A stretch of 64,000 nucleotides of DNA from Paulinella micropora (GCA_019918135.1 WBZZ01005630.1:97501-161500); one strand, 5' to 3'; positions 50,247 through 62,668 are shown, numbered from the stretch's first letter. A program made the numbers and translations. The notes: generated by a model not told the origin, from the sequence alone.

Positions 50247-52430
50247 GTAATCACAACCATGAAAGCAAGAAAAAATTTGTCATAGTTATCATGGCTGTTA
50301 TCTATTTACGTAAAATTTCTCGTAACATTTTACCTGTTGTATCGTGAAAGAACGCACACATTAGATCAACTGCCATAGTACGCAAATTCATTCTATGTAT
50401 CTATTTACTTAGTCGGATCCCAGCTGGAGACAGGCCTCTCCCCAAGGGCAGGCCTTCGAGTTCTAAACTGCGATTCGCAGACATCGTAAGCATGCATGCT
50501 TACATACATCGAGTATTAATCTACAAATGTCATGCATACACCTACCTATATCCATATCACAACACGCATAAATACAAAGCTCAATTATTTCCAAGCTCCA
50601 TTTTTACGACCTATGGCTTGAAATCAGGTGAATCGCAGTTGTCCTCGTGAAGTTGGCTCTTGAAAAGATCAGGGCGACACATGACTGTATAGCGCCAGAG
50701 TGTGCAATAGCTTTGCATGACTCAATCGAAACATCGACGCAGCTTCTCTACCAGTAGTATTATTACCCAACAGTAATCATCGCCAGGTTTTTGAATTAAA
50801 ACTTGGGATTTCAATGTCAGTAAAAATATCAATGATAAATATGTTGTGCAACTCAATGAGATCATAATTTACAACTTGAATGAGGCCTTAAGTGTGACCA
50901 ACTTCTTGCAGAGTCAACCGATCTAAACTGTCATTCTAGTTGAAGTTAATATATTATATTAATAAGTAATCAAAGATTATTAATAATTTCTAGGAGTGGA
51001 TTCTGTAAGAACAATTTTAAGTTAGGACAGGGCCGCTAAACGTCACAATCGTCCGGAGGAGCCGCGATTAGTTTAAGCTGCTTAGGTGACCGGGCATTAC
51101 AGGTATATGTTAATACTAATTGTATTAATATTTCTCCCACTTTTAAAATTTTTTTACTGTGACGCAATTTTAATAACTTTTTTCATAATATTAATAATAT
51201 CAAGTATTGTAACATGTCATCTACTCACTCCGCCTTACGTAATTGAAGGTCATTGCAAGGATAGTTAGCCGCGGGTGACAACGGAGATGACTATGACCGC
51301 TATTGTATTGATGTCATCTATTAATAATAATGTCAACTGCACATGCAAGTGAAGTGGCAAACTCAGTAATTGAAAGCAAGTTGAGTTATTAATTAAAGGT
51401 TAGATTTCAGATTAGCAGCTAGATTTCAGATTATGATATTAATAGTGAACGATCAGAGCCTCCGCTTGAATTAAATTTAAATAATCTTGATTCCGCAGCA
51501 GATTAATTTATAAGTTCATATTAATATTAATTTCTATAAAGTAACAGTATTCAAGTTAATATATATTAATAGCTGAATATCAGTCAGCAGCAATTACATT
51601 GAAAACTTGATCTACATCATTATTAACATTGAAACTAAAGTTGTGACATTTTTTCTCTCTAGAAATTTTGTCTTTGACAATGATTATTATACTCTGATCC
51701 TTGTTATCAAAAGACATTATGTACTCTTCGGACATTTGTAAGTCTTGACTCAGTGACCCTCCTGTGAGTAAATCACCAACCAGCATTCAAATGAATACAC
51801 ACCGTGACCGTGACTGCTGTCATTTGATCTCAAATTACTTCCTAGAACAGTGAAGGTACCAAAAGACGCTGTGATGGTCAATTCCAGTTTATTTAGTACA
51901 CTTGCTTGATATACTACTTGTCCCTTGCGAAACAATGCAAATTCTGAGAACTAACCTGAAAAGTTATTTAAGTGCTACACGTGTTGTGTAGCAGTTGGAG
52001 TTGTTCAAGTTAGTCTGAGAAAAATAAAGGAAAATATGTTAAGCCTGCATTACCACTTTAATTAACCTACGAGTCTGACTTGTTTTATCATTTTACTTGG
52101 GGTGTTGACTGGAAACCGGAAAACAGTGTCCAAGGAAATAAAATATGACTGGAGACAGGAAAAAGCAGTCAAAGCAATAAAAGTTTCAGATATAGTGAAA
52201 AAATGCAATAGTCAAGTTTTTTCTAAAAAGCTAGCTGTTAAAGCCCCGGAAATAAATTGATCTGTTAACTGCATTTGAAAACGTAACAACTACAACTGTT
52301 ATTATGACATTTGATAAATAAACGGAGAAATAAAGTAACAAAACTAAAAATAGAATTATAACTTGTGACTTGAAGTAAAAACTTAAATAAATTTTAACGC
52401 AATGTGATATTAATGTTTCGGTCCGGTACG
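50247..52430. other. AT-rich DNA with no gene recognised
   Basis: After a moderately GC segment (50410-50700, including TCCCAGCTGGAGACAGGCCT) the sequence becomes AT-rich with many ATTAAT words. No exon with SIT similarity and no long ORF found. Possible remnants of an old repeat shared with 37661-38880. Confidence 0.55.
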
Positions 52431-52814
52431 GTAGTCATTCCGATAACTCCCCCCCCCCTCCCCTCAGACCATAACGGTAGGTTGGAGTTGCGATCGAAAC
52501 AAATCGTAACAGATGATTGACCAAATGATGAATTAAAGAGATTGCAGATGTAGATCAATGCGCGATATGTGCGTGCGTATATGTGTCAACGCATTGATCA
52601 AGATAGTATCAACATGCAGAGGCAGTACGGATATAGTGTACCCAATCATACATCATGAAAGGAACGTAGTGCCAACACTATCACTACGTGTTCAAAGCGG
52701 TAAATAGCATTGTGTGACCTGCCTTAGCTAATGCCAGTTCAAAATACTACAGTGTGAATATGACTATCGTACAAGCCTGTAGATATTAAATTGTTGGGTG
52801 GTATATGAAGTGGG
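52430..52814 (-). mobile_element. Possible displaced 3' end of Gypsy-2
   Basis: If the Copia element inserted into Gypsy-2, the 3' remainder of Gypsy-2 should lie here. On the minus strand a polypurine run (CTGAGGGGAGGGGGGGGAG, 52449-52467) could be the tract preceding a 3' LTR at lower coordinates. No second LTR is in the window to test this. Confidence 0.3.
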
Positions 52815-52819
52815 AAAGG
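52815..52819. repeat. 5-bp target duplication (AAAGG) of the Copia element, left
   Basis: AAAGG lies directly next to the left LTR and again at 60305-60309 next to the right LTR. Five bp is the usual size for Copia integrases. Confidence 0.8.
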
Positions 52820-53216
52820 CTTTGGGAGGCTACTCATTGTGGAACCTTTACCGATCCCTCGCAGGATCAATCCGGGCTACCTAGCAAGACTGTTCACGCT
52901 AGTCGGAAACTCACTTTAATAATACATGTAAGTAAGAGAACTGAACCGCGGCGTCACAGATTGCCACGTCACAAAACTAAGACAAGTTTAACGGAACTAA
53001 GGTAGAGGTACAATGACTGTATCCTTAGTACTGACTACTTATCTAGAAATTTCTACTAAGACTGATTCAGTTAATACTGCCACTAGTGTGACAAAGTATA
53101 GTGTCCGCTGTATCACTTAATAATTAAGTGGAATTAGTACTGTCCGTCCTTATGACAAATCAACTACCCAGGTAACGGTAACTCCTGGTAACGTCGGAAA
53201 TGAAATAGGAATAACG
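52820..53216 (-). repeat. 3' LTR of the Copia element (left end)
   Basis: Nearly identical to 59911-60304, differing by a 3-bp indel near the end and a few substitutions. A polypurine tract on the minus strand (TAAGGGGGAG, 53217-53227) precedes it. Confidence 0.9.
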
Positions 53217-53324
53217 CTCCCCCTTAGTTATTTGTCATGACTACGTCACTATATCAAATTCGTCTAGTCTAACATAAAAAATTAAAAAAAATCAAGCGCT
53301 TCCCGTTAGGGGTATCAAAAAGTC

Positions 53325-53355
<31 letters not shown>

Positions 53356-53598
53356 ATGGTCAGAGGGGTGTGAAGAAACAAGTGAAGAGAAAGAAAAGCG
53401 AGCTATATGAGTAGAAATAAAGCTCTCCAGTGTCTTGTGCCACCGGAGCCGACGAAAAGGTCTGGTGGGGTTCGCCACCCGCCACCAACGGCCTCGGCCT
53501 CGCGATCCAATCTCCACGCGCGTCCAGATCAACACCTATAGGAGTATCACTCACACAACAAGGAGAAAACAACACAAAATATCGTGAAACACCCGTAA

Positions 53599-53998
53599 TC
53601 ATTCCGGAGTACCCGGACTGTCAACCGTAAATTTGTTAAGCAAATAATAAAATTGCTCACGGGGTAACGGTTTTGTTAGTAAATCTCCTATCTGCTTTTT
53701 AGTTCCTACCTTGATAAACTTAATCTCTCTGTAGGTGGTGAATGAAATGCAATTCGAGAGGCAAATGTTTAGTGCGAGGGCCGGATAATCCCCTCTCACC
53801 CGCGAGAATTGTCTGTGAATTATCCTCAAAAATTTCAACTGCACCCTTTTGCGGAATTCCGAGTTCCTGTCTGACATGGCCTACTGCTAGTCCCTCTCTG
53901 ATACATTCAGCAGCAGCGTAAATTTCCGCGTCATTCGAACTAAGTGCTATCCTACTCTGTCTTTTAGAAAGCCATCCTATCGGGTCTTCGCCCCACAA
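53599..53998 (-). pseudogene. Copia RNase H, frame-broken
   Basis: Pieces 53998-53720 and 53877-53599. Motifs: IGWLSKRQSRIALSSNDAEI (with S-x-x-E/D-A-E pattern), AVEIFEDNSQTI, the HLPLELHFI helix and the ending VGTKKQIGDLLTKPLPREQF, typical of Copia RNase H C-termini. One-base change near 53760 separates the pieces. The upstream join to RT (54000-54084) is also out of frame. Confidence 0.8.
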
Positions 53999-54083
53999 GA
54001 TTATATAACCTGTGCGAGACTTACCGGTTTTTGGACAAACTTTATGTGCGGCATCAGGCCACAGCGTGACTTTAGGGTAGGTC

Positions 54084-55148
54084 TTACCCTGTTGTACGGA
54101 TTTTGAATTCCTTTGCGACTCCTAGCCTCTTTAGCGGGTAATACTGTTCTAACGCAGACGCGAATTTTTCATAAGCTTCTTTGCTTGGTGCGGAAAATAT
54201 CAAATCATCTACGTGAAATATTCCCACTATAGCTTCTCTTATATGCTTGTCTTTCTCTACGAACATACATAAATCGGAGTCTAACAGCCTAAATCCTAAT
54301 TCTTCTAACTTAGGGGCTAGTATGTCATACCACCTTCTACCTGCCTGCGGCGCACCATACAAAGCACCATCGACACGCAATATCATCCCCTCTTTTCCCT
54401 CTCTATCCATTACATCAGGTGGGTAAGCAAATACCGGGTCTTGCATGCGGGCATTTAGATAAGCATTTTTGAAATCAATTCCATAAAGCTTATTACCATG
54501 CCAGGCAGTTAGTTTAGCAAGCATGAGCAGTGAGCGGTGTGAGGCACAAGGAACGAACAACTGGTCGGGGTTATAGCTGACTCCTGGTTCTAACATGTCT
54601 CCTCTCAAAGCTAATCTAGACTTAACAAACTTTTTTCCGTTGTCTATCTTCACTTTGTGAACCCAAGTGAGCCTAACTATCTTACTAACACCAGCCTTCT
54701 TGGCTTCGCTGTAATTAACCCACGTGTACGTCTTGAAATCCTTAAGGGACTGTATCTCCTTCTTCATGCCTTCTAACAACTCTTTCGCTGTCAATCCCTG
54801 CTCTGCTATCTCTTTTGGTAGACGAATGTTAAGATAAAGCAAAAATTCGTTTGGCTTATTCATGCATCTATCATAACATAACATAGCACTCTCCAACTCT
54901 CCAGCAGGCAATACGGACTCTCCCTCACTTACCTTGTACTTAATGATCTCAGAATCAAGCATCTTTTCTAGTCTGTCCTCAAACTGAACAAAGTGAGATG
55001 GCTTAGGTTGTCTTCTTACTTTTAACCTCTCTTTGGGAGCACACTTTTGCTTTACTATACCTGTGCGTACTTTGTTTTCCCAGCCTCGCCCGTATGTCTT
55101 CTCTGCCCACTCATCTCCCCACTCTCTCGCAAGTACTCTCACTCTCAC
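54084..55148 (-). CDS. Copia reverse transcriptase (354 aa piece)
   Basis: Contains YTWVNYSEAKKAGV, VHKVKIDNGKKFVKSRLALR, LYGIDFKNAYLNARM (first catalytic Asp), RVDGALYGAPQAGRRWYDIL and FHVDDLIFSAPSK (the VDD box, with His where Tyr is common). The N-terminal part is basic (linker to integrase). It ends at TGA near 54084 in the region just after the thumb, whereas the domain would continue into RNase H. Open except for this. Confidence 0.88.
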   Translation of the reverse strand: MRVRVLAREWGDEWAEKTYGRGWENKVRTGIVKQKCAPKERLKVRRQPKPSHFVQFEDRLEKMLDSEIIKYKVSEGESVLPAGELESAMLCYDRCMNKPNEFLLYLNIRLPKEIAEQGLTAKELLEGMKKEIQSLKDFKTYTWVNYSEAKKAGVSKIVRLTWVHKVKIDNGKKFVKSRLALRGDMLEPGVSYNPDQLFVPCASHRSLLMLAKLTAWHGNKLYGIDFKNAYLNARMQDPVFAYPPDVMDREGKEGMILRVDGALYGAPQAGRRWYDILAPKLEELGFRLLDSDLCMFVEKDKHIREAIVGIFHVDDLIFSAPSKEAYEKFASALEQYYPLKRLGVAKEFKIRTTG

Positions 55149-55631
55149 TCCCTCTAGTTCCTGAACCTCAACTACTTTTTGTTTTCGTTTTAGTTCACTA
55201 TGCGGTCGTGATGGTTCCGAGCTTTGCGGTTGTAATGGTGGTTGGTGTGCTTGTCGTCTTATGCGTTTTCCTTCATGAACTATGTTAGCTTCAGTGATCT
55301 TGTCACTTTGCTCCCACGTTCTTCCCTTACTAGGTTGCTCACTCTCTTCATATGCTCTTCTCTCGTGCTGTGCTTGAGGATCAGATGCATCTGTGAGTGC
55401 GTGTGCATGTCCTTCCTGTGTTGATTGTCTGCGGGGTTGTGTCTGTGGGATGGGGTGCAGCTGTCGATGTGGTGTCGATGTCCTGTGTTGTAAAGCTATC
55501 TTGTGTTTGCCATCTAAGCTGTCTCCCCCTGTGTTCCCTCCATACTCCCCCTGTTCTTGTTGACTTTCTGACTGACTAACATCATCGACATGGTCATATG
55601 TGTCGTCATCGTCATGAGTCTGTGTCGTGTC

Positions 55632-56677
55632 CTATTGTGTGTGGGTGGTGGTAACTGTGGTGGTCGTGGGTGTGGAGTGTGTTTGTTCAACATCGACATC
55701 CTTACTCTCACTCTCCCCCTCAGCTACATCCTCATCCCACTCTACGGTTCTGTGTGGGTGTGCATCCTTTCCTATCACGTACGGGTTAAATCGCACGTTC
55801 CTAACTCCTGCTATCACTTTGCTACCGTCCCACACTCTGTATAACTCTCTAAATAGGTCATACCCTACTAGCATGACTTTCTTTCCTCTAAATTGTCCTT
55901 TTCTACCTTTGCCTGTGTACATCACTCCCATGCATCCTATTGGTCTAAGGTGTGTCAAAAACGGTTTCCTTCCTAACAGCTGTTCATATGGGGACATACC
56001 CTTTCTAGGACCTTGGGTGGCAGGCAAAATGTTGTGTAGGGTGGTGGCTGAGTGCTCCGTCTCTGCCAGAAAGAAATGGGCAGGTGTGCGTGATAACGCA
56101 TGGCCCTCGCGGCCCCAGCCGTGATGTCATTGGCTTTCTCAGCAATAGGGTTACCATCCTTGTCCCCCGTTGCCGATGTTTTCCAAATAAACTGTCTAGG
56201 CTTCCACCACTCTATCACTTCTTTCGGGACGTCAAACTCTTGATCACATCTTATTTCTTGTACTCTATTTCCTGTCTGTCTCTCATAAAACGCTACTGCT
56301 TGCCTAAGGCAATCAATAAACTCATTTTTATGCGAAAGATAATAATCTTTAATAAACAACGAGTAATCGTCCGTAACCGAAAATTTATGTCTCTTCCCGT
56401 GTATTGAGCGGACTGACCACGTTCCGGTATCTAAGTGTAGTACTACTCCTGGCTTACTAGCTCTCTCTATTCTGTTGACCTTAAATCTAGGCAACTGCTT
56501 CGCCTTACCTATCATGCAGGCTTCGCAGAACTCTACCTTTCTCTCGTCTGCTACTAGCGTTATGCCTAAATCATTTGCCTGAGCTCTCATCTTCTTAATG
56601 CTATAGTGTCCACAAGCATAGTGGAACAGTTCTATATCTACCTTTCTAATTGAACTTGGCTTGCGGGGATAAGACAC
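55632..56677 (-). pseudogene. Copia integrase, frame-broken
   Basis: Pieces 56677-55973 and 56027-55632. Zinc part: LFHYACGHYSIKKM and FCEACMIGKAKQL (H-x-C-x-H...C-x2-C). Core: VVLHLDTGTWSVRS (first D), IRCDQEFDVPKE (second D), GNPIAEKANDITAG (Glu), so the DDE triad is complete. The second piece has the MPATQGPRKGMSPYEQLLGRK continuation and the GCMGVMYTGKGRKGQFRGKK module typical of Copia integrase C-termini. Downstream Thr/Pro-rich linker, 55150-55630. Confidence 0.85.
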
Positions 56678-56762
56678 ATACAGTGTTACTTCCCCCGTGT
56701 TGCCCTCTGTCTGTCTACGCTCCTCTCTTTCTCTCTTGGGGTTTCCCTCCCCTCCTACCCCA

Positions 56763-58212
56763 CTACAGTTCTATTCTGTCTCTGCGGAGGTTCAAAACGC
56801 TCGTTATATGCAATGGTGTGTCAAGCTCATCATCCCACCTGTAAAGGAGGGTCGACATGAGTCTGCCACGGACAAGTACGTTCTTCTCTTCTATCCTTAT
56901 GGGGTGCTTTAGGATTACCAGCTGTCCATTTTGATGAACGATAGAACGATGATGGATATGGTCCATCCTGCCGGTTGACGCTATGTTCACTGGTACCCTG
57001 GTATCGAGGAGCATGGGCCTCGACACCGTAACGGGTTTGCCATGTCCGTTAATTCGCGTCACTCTAGCCGTTCCTTCCTGTGCTATTTCACACTCTCCAT
57101 TACCGGTTATTAGCCTAACAGGAGGTACTGACTTAATGTCATGCAATATTTCAGGGTTGCATGCAATGTCTCTAGAAGATCCACTATCCTGAACTATCGT
57201 GTTCTTCTTGTCTCGTCCTCCCTCACCATCTAACACTAGTGCGTAGTTCTGTCTGCTTTTCTGGTGTTTTAATGGTGCTGGTGGCTGTGGAGTGTTACTG
57301 ACAGTGTCTTCGGTCTGTGCTGGTGGGGATAGTGTTGCGCGGGCTGCAGGCGCTATATACACTCCCTCTATTGCTCTCACCACGTCTGTCAAGAACTCAT
57401 CTAGCACTAACTTCCCCTCACTCACTCCTCACCTCACCGTTGCTTTCTCTAACGCAGGTTGTCGTGAGTTGTTGAGCGAGCTGTGCTATGTCTCTAAAAG
57501 TGATGATGGGTGGTGCGTCGGTGTGTGGCTGAGCATGGGGAATTGGACCTGGTTTAGGTGTAGAGGCTGTAGCGATACCTCCTCGTCGTTTCCCCTTGGC
57601 CTCTCCGGTCCCTGCAACAGCACTGGGCAGTCTGGCAGATGCCGGACTCCCACTTACATCGTGAGTGTCTTTCTTAAGTTTCAGTGCATATTGCTTAACA
57701 TTTCCTTTGCGCGTAAATTGCAAATGCTCAGTGTCTATTTCATCATCATCTACACATGCTGCCATAGCCATATCATGTCTGATCTCATCAGAACATCGTG
57801 AGTCATGGTCATCATCCATCTTTTCTTCATCGTCTCCCTCATCACTGACCTCACTCTGCACTGGTGTGTCGCCTGTCTGTGTGACGTGTGCTGATGATGG
57901 GGTGTGAGGTGTCTGTGTGGTGGAGGTGGGTTTTTGCGGTGCTTTCTCTTCACGCCTACTCCCCCTCACTTCCCCTTTCACCTTATTCTTCTCACTCTCT
58001 GCCTTCCTCTGTGGAGTCTGTGCAGTGAATGTGGCTGTGAGGTTGTGCGGTATCACTATCCCTCTCGCTACTGCATCCTCTCTCAAACCTCTCTCGTCAG
58101 GATAATAAGGGGATTTGGGAGGGCGGAGGTCTGGGCTTACAGACAAGTCTAACAAGGGATACTCCGGGTCTTGTTTCTTTGCATGATACCCGCAAAATAA
58201 GCCATAGACCAT
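56763..58212 (-). pseudogene. Copia Gag-protease linker and aspartic protease
   Basis: Pieces 58212-57418 (264 aa, acidic/Pro-rich linker) and 57425-56763 (220 aa). The protease active site is IVQDSGSSRDIAC (DSG, about 57185), followed by RVTRINGHGKPVTVSRPMLL and strands ending LRRDRIEL. The pieces overlap at ATGAG (57418-57425), so a -1 change joins them. It cleaves the Gag-Pol polyprotein. Confidence 0.72.
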
Positions 58213-58354
58213 TCGTGAAGCTTGCGCAGCGTTTGGCCCCTTTTTGTCATGGTCAAGAGAGATCTGACAAGGACTGTTCTTTTTGTTTTTCCCGTGACAT
58301 TTTAGGGACCTCGGTTTTTCTCGAGTATGCCTCCCATATGTTGTTGAAGGTGTT

Positions 58355-59907
58355 TTAGGGGTTTGTTTGACGCTGGGGTGGGGTGTCTGCGGAGACTGTC
58401 CCGGTTAGCTGACTTTGAGAGCGTGAGATGGGTGTGACGGAGGGACTCCCTCTTTCGTCACTTTGTTTAGTTTGATTTGGTGACAGGGGACGAACACCTG
58501 GCTCAATCTGGGGTTCCCCAGACTCGACGTTCGCTCTCTCCCTGCCTCTCTCGCCATCAGGGGTTTCCCCAGTTTCGTGTGGAACATCTCCCCTCAAGTG
58601 TACGAGTAAAGCGTCAGTATCGGTTTCGTCTTCCCCTTCTTGTTCTTCCTCTCTGATGAGGGTTAGGTCTTTGTGAGACTTCTTGTTAGAAGTTTTCTGA
58701 GGTTTTCCCTTTTTCTTCTTTTTGTCGTGCTTGTCATCACTCACTTGACCTTTCTTATGGGGTTTCTTCTTTGGGCAAAACTTCTTCGTATGGCCTTTCT
58801 CATTACACTCATAACAAGTGACTTTGAGCCACCATTCTTCCTTCTTCTTAAACTTTCTGAACTTGCCCTTACCCCCTTCCTCTTGATATCCCTGATCACC
58901 CAACATGAGGTTTGACTCTCTCTTCTGCCTCGTGTTCTTGTCAGCTCTCTCCCTCTTCTCTTCTTCCTTCCACTTGTCCTTCCTCCAAAGTGCCCAAGTG
59001 TCTCTCGCACTATCGACTAGGTCATCATATTTGGGTCTTAGGTTAGGTGGTAGGTTGTAGTGAAGTGCTTTAAAACTCTCTCCGTATGCGGGGTGTCGGG
59101 CAAGCTTTGCGAGCAATCCTCTTATGAGATCGTCCTCATCAAATGGATGTGTTCTGTGACTCTCTACCTCTCCTTTCATCGCAATGTAGTCGTTTAACCA
59201 TGCATCAACATTTTGTCCGGGTTTTGGATACATATTCTCAAATATTTGCGCTTTGATATTCTTGCTTACCCCGGAGATTGAACCGAACTTTGCCCTGACT
59301 GCCTCTATCAGCTCTATCGGTCCTGTCACTGTTTTAGTGCGCAAGTAACGTACAACAACAGGGTGAGAAAAAGCGACAGAAAGAATGAGTTGCAGTGTTC
59401 GCATGCGTTCATAATGCTTCTTCTCTTTCTGTATAGTTCTTACTCTTAATGTGTATGCTCGTTTAGACTCTTTTCTCTTCTCTCGCTTCAGTCTCTTACC
59501 TCTCTTCTCTTTCCATTGTGTCTTCTGTTCATCAGACATTTTTGCCCACTCTTTCGGTTTGTCTGCTGCAGGCGTCTTTCCTTCATCCTTCTTCGTTTTG
59601 GGTCTCTGCCTACCGCCGTCTGAGGTACTGCCTTCTGTCTCTGATTCTGAGTCTGGAGTGTCTTCTGACTCTGGCTCGTCTGGCAACTCCCATTCCTCTA
59701 CTTCCATGGCTTTTGCAGGGTCGTAGGGATATTTAACCTTCGCCTAGCTGGGGCATGGAATGCCAGCTTAACACACTCTCCATGCCAGGCACTGATGCCT
59801 TTCGCATAGTTCTCTATCTTGTAACAAAAGTCAGAATAGTTCCGAGTTGTTCCATCCAACTGCGGGATGTACTCTTGACCCATGTGTTTCTCGGTTCCAA
59901 GGCCCAT
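58355..59907 (-). pseudogene. Copia Gag with CCHC knuckle
   Basis: Begins at MGLGTEKHMGQEYI, whose ATG lies inside the primer-binding site (GGTTATGGGCC). The first piece, to 59698, is joined out of frame to 59707-58355 (450 aa). Central helices VRYLRTKTVTGPIEL, NMYPKPGQNVDAWLNDYI form the capsid-like part. The knuckle CYECNEKGHTKKFC (C-x2-C-x4-H-x4-C) is at about 58830-58790. It is followed by Lys-rich and acidic linker. Two pieces plus stop, so not one ORF. Confidence 0.82.
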
Positions 59908-59911
59908 AACC
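59897..59911 (-). other. Copia primer-binding site (initiator tRNA-Met anticodon arm)
   Basis: GGTTATGGGCCTTGG on the minus strand follows the LTR end directly. It is identical to the primer site of the gag-only element at 23984. GGTTATGGGCC pairs with an anticodon arm containing CAU. Confidence 0.7.
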
Positions 59912-60304
59912 TTTGGGAGGCTACTCATTGTGGAACCTTTACCGATCCCTCGCAGGATCAATCCGGGCTACCTAGCAAGACTGTTCACGCTAGTCGGAAA
60001 CTCACTTTAATAATACATGTAAGTAAGAGAACTGAACCGCGGCGTCACAGATTGCCACGTCACAAAACTAAGACAAGTTTAACGGAACTAAGGTAGAGTA
60101 CAATGACTGTATCCTTAGTACTGACTACTTATCTAGAAATTTCTACTAAGACTGATTCAGTTAATACTGCCACTAGTGTGACAAAGTATAGTGTCCGCTG
60201 TATCACTTAATAATTAAGTGGAATTAGCACTGTCCGTCCTTATGACAAATCAACTACCCAGGTAACGGTAACTCCGGGTAACGTCGGAAATGAAATAAAT
60301 AACG
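59911..60304 (-). repeat. 5' LTR of the Copia element (right end)
   Basis: Direct copy of 52820-53216. On the minus strand it starts CGTTATTTATTTCATTTCCG and ends CCTCCCAAAG. The AAAGG duplication follows at 60305. Confidence 0.9.
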
Positions 60305-60393
60305 AAAGGAGATAGAGTCCGAAGGGAGTCCAAAAGTAAAAACCACTTGAGAGTCTACTTTGATCTTAGTTTGAAAAATGAAAATCGTACTTC

Positions 60394-60723
60394 TTACCGT
60401 TGTAAGGCTTGCGTAAACGTTTGATTTTCGGGAATGATCGAACCCTTGTTCCTGGAGTTGGTGGCGGGCTTGAACTGAATATCGCGATGAACGACCTGAT
60501 CATTCTCACTGTCGAGTGTCATCTTCTTCCAGGAGTTGAGAGGCTTGGTCCATTGGAGATGCGTCGGGCCCTCCGTGACTGAGCCGTCCGGATGGACAAT
60601 CGGCTCCACATAAACTGGGCGGTATTGCATATTAGATAGCGAAGTGATGCCAAGCTGGTGGACGCGGAAGTCGTCGCGATCGTCCGTGGGATCTTCATCC
60701 ATGATCATCCCTAACTTGAGCAA
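60394..60723 (-). pseudogene. Gypsy-2 C-terminal pol piece
   Basis: 109 aa overlapping the previous piece in another frame. Charged and strand-rich (YRPVYVEPIVHPDGSV, LQWTKPLNSWKKM). Probably the end of the integrase polyprotein. I recognise no separate domain. Confidence 0.4.
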
Positions 60724-62668
60724 GCCATCGTCGATGAAGGCTATCAGTCCTTCTGGTCGTCATTGTGTGCCTGATCCTGGACCGGGTCGATGGCCTGAGC
60801 CAGATCGGTTGGGGCCGTGTAGGGGCTGATGTGTGGAATGTCAATTTTGCGGAGGACCTTGTTGGTGTGCTCGTGCCGGAGGCGAAAGGTGTTATTGGGC
60901 GGCTTGTCCAATATGATGTACGGGCCGTCGTGTTGAAGACAGAGGAGGCGGGAATACCTTTGGTTGATTGTTTCGGGCGATAGACGGTGACACAGTCACC
61001 TACCTTCCAATCAGGTAGCTTGCGTCGCCGCTGCTTGTTCTTCTGCTCGTTGGCAGCCATGCGCGTGAAGGAGGCGTATTCCTTGACATACGCCGTGACA
61101 GCAATCCGAGCTAAGCGGAGAGTGTCGAGTTGGTCCGATGTCTGGACGGTCGTCGAGCCAGACTTAGTCATCGCGGCGGTTGATCGAGCCGCGCGTTCAG
61201 CGATGACGTCGGGAGAATCGAAGATATCGATAGATGAACGTGGCTGGCGAGCCATCATACCTTCAAAAGCGGATACGCCGGTGGCGGTAGAGACGTAAGT
61301 GTTCTGCGAGAACGACAGAGCTGGCATGGCCTTGGGCCAAGTCTTCTTGTCTTTGTCTGCGAGTGCCTGGGTAGCGCGGCGGAGGCTTTGATGCCTGCCT
61401 AACTGATGGTGAGAGAATGGCGCAGTGGTGAGCCATTCGATTCCAGCCGTGCTGCAGAAGGCCTTGGCAAGATTGCCACGGAAAGATACATGATCGTCAG
61501 ACAGGATAGCCTCCGGAAAACCGAAAATGCAAACCCATCGAGCGAGAATGGTCTAAACAGTCTCCTCAGCAGTGGTGGAAACGACTGGAATAAACAATAG
61601 GTAACCTGCGAACAAATCGACTATAGTTAACACGTACTGTTCGAGTACGCCATCTATGCCTACATGAGCATGATCTATACCTATAGCTTGATCTGAATGG
61701 ATCCAGACTAACGAGTTATAGCGGCCATGATTAAGTGTGAGGCAGGCGTGTGATAGTTGACAAAAGTGACAATCTTTGAGGATAGCCGCAATGTCGGCGT
61801 GCATCTTGTCTTTCCCATCGGGTCCGAACCATATGTATCGCTGATGGATGTATGGGGCAAGGGTGGGGACCTTTGCGTGATTCTGGATCAAGCGAGCATG
61901 GGAGACAAGCTTGCATATCAGGGGATTCGGAACATATATACGGCGGGAGCGGTCGGGCATGATATGTACCGCTAGCCCTCCCTTGAAAAAGAGAAGAGTA
62001 TTACCCTGGCCGATAGATGTAGATCCGTCCCAAAGCGGTTGCAAAAGGGGGTCTTCTTTCTGCGCTGACTGGATATCTGCGCGCGTGACGCGCGGGGCAT
62101 GTGATGTAGCATACATATTAAGCACAGCATGGCGATCCAATCCAAAGTTATGAACAAGCCACACAAGGTTGTCCTCAAGGAAGACGATCTTGTGATATGC
62201 TAATACTGTCTCACGAGAGATGGTCTCACCGTCGGGTATGAGGTGTACCATGTCTTGAGGAACAAGTACAGCAAAAGGCTTGTTGAGGGCAAAAGGTTGA
62301 CGGGCTACTTCCGGAGCACGCTCCGCGGGCGGGATGACTATGGCGTAGTCCCATGGGGCCTGTAAGGTCTTGATCGTTGGTGCACCGCGCAAAATCCGAC
62401 AGTCGTGCTTCTTAAAGCGCGCGTCTAATTGCGGATGACTACCGTCAATCGCGAGCCAAAAGGAGCGTCCACTGGACTGTAACATAGTTGCCGGGATGGT
62501 GTCCAGTAGCTGATTTGTCGCTTCGACTTCCCCGAGGAGAGTGGGTTGGCCGGGCGATATACAAGGAACACGAGAGAGTGCATCAGGAAGGAGATTCTGT
62601 TTACCCTGAATGTATTCCACCTTGAAGCGGATAGTTTGAAGGTGGTTTAGGACCCATCCAACAACCAT
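60695..62668 (-). pseudogene. Gypsy-2 RNase H end and integrase, catalytic Glu not seen
   Basis: Pieces 62668-61553 and 61327-60695, with the gap open in a third frame (FGFPEAILSDDHVSF). RNase H end: YIQGKQNLLPDALSRV. Integrase zinc part: HARLIQNH and CHFCQLSH. First Asp in AIGIDHAHVGIDG, second in ILSDDHVSF. Where the Glu should be, the sequence reads HHQLGRHQSLRRA, with Gln at the likely site. The C-terminal module WKVGDCVTVYRPKQS is present. At least two frame changes. Confidence 0.72.

Larger units (their letters stand above)
52820..60304 (-). mobile_element. Ty1/Copia LTR retrotransposon, about 7.5 kb
   Basis: LTRs of 394-397 bp, initiator-tRNA-Met anticodon-type primer site, polypurine tract, 5-bp duplication and domain order Gag-PR-IN-RT-RH, which defines Copia. 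High LTR identity indicates a fairly recent insertion, yet pol is cut into several frames. Sequence 53228-53598 holds an (AT)n run (53330-53356) and no gene. Confidence 0.93.

Noticed and set aside
48726..50347. Leu/Ser/Cys-rich ORFs resembling membrane proteins
   Set aside because: They are products of TCTTGTCTTATC-type simple repeats. Only 50166-50246 is a supported exon.
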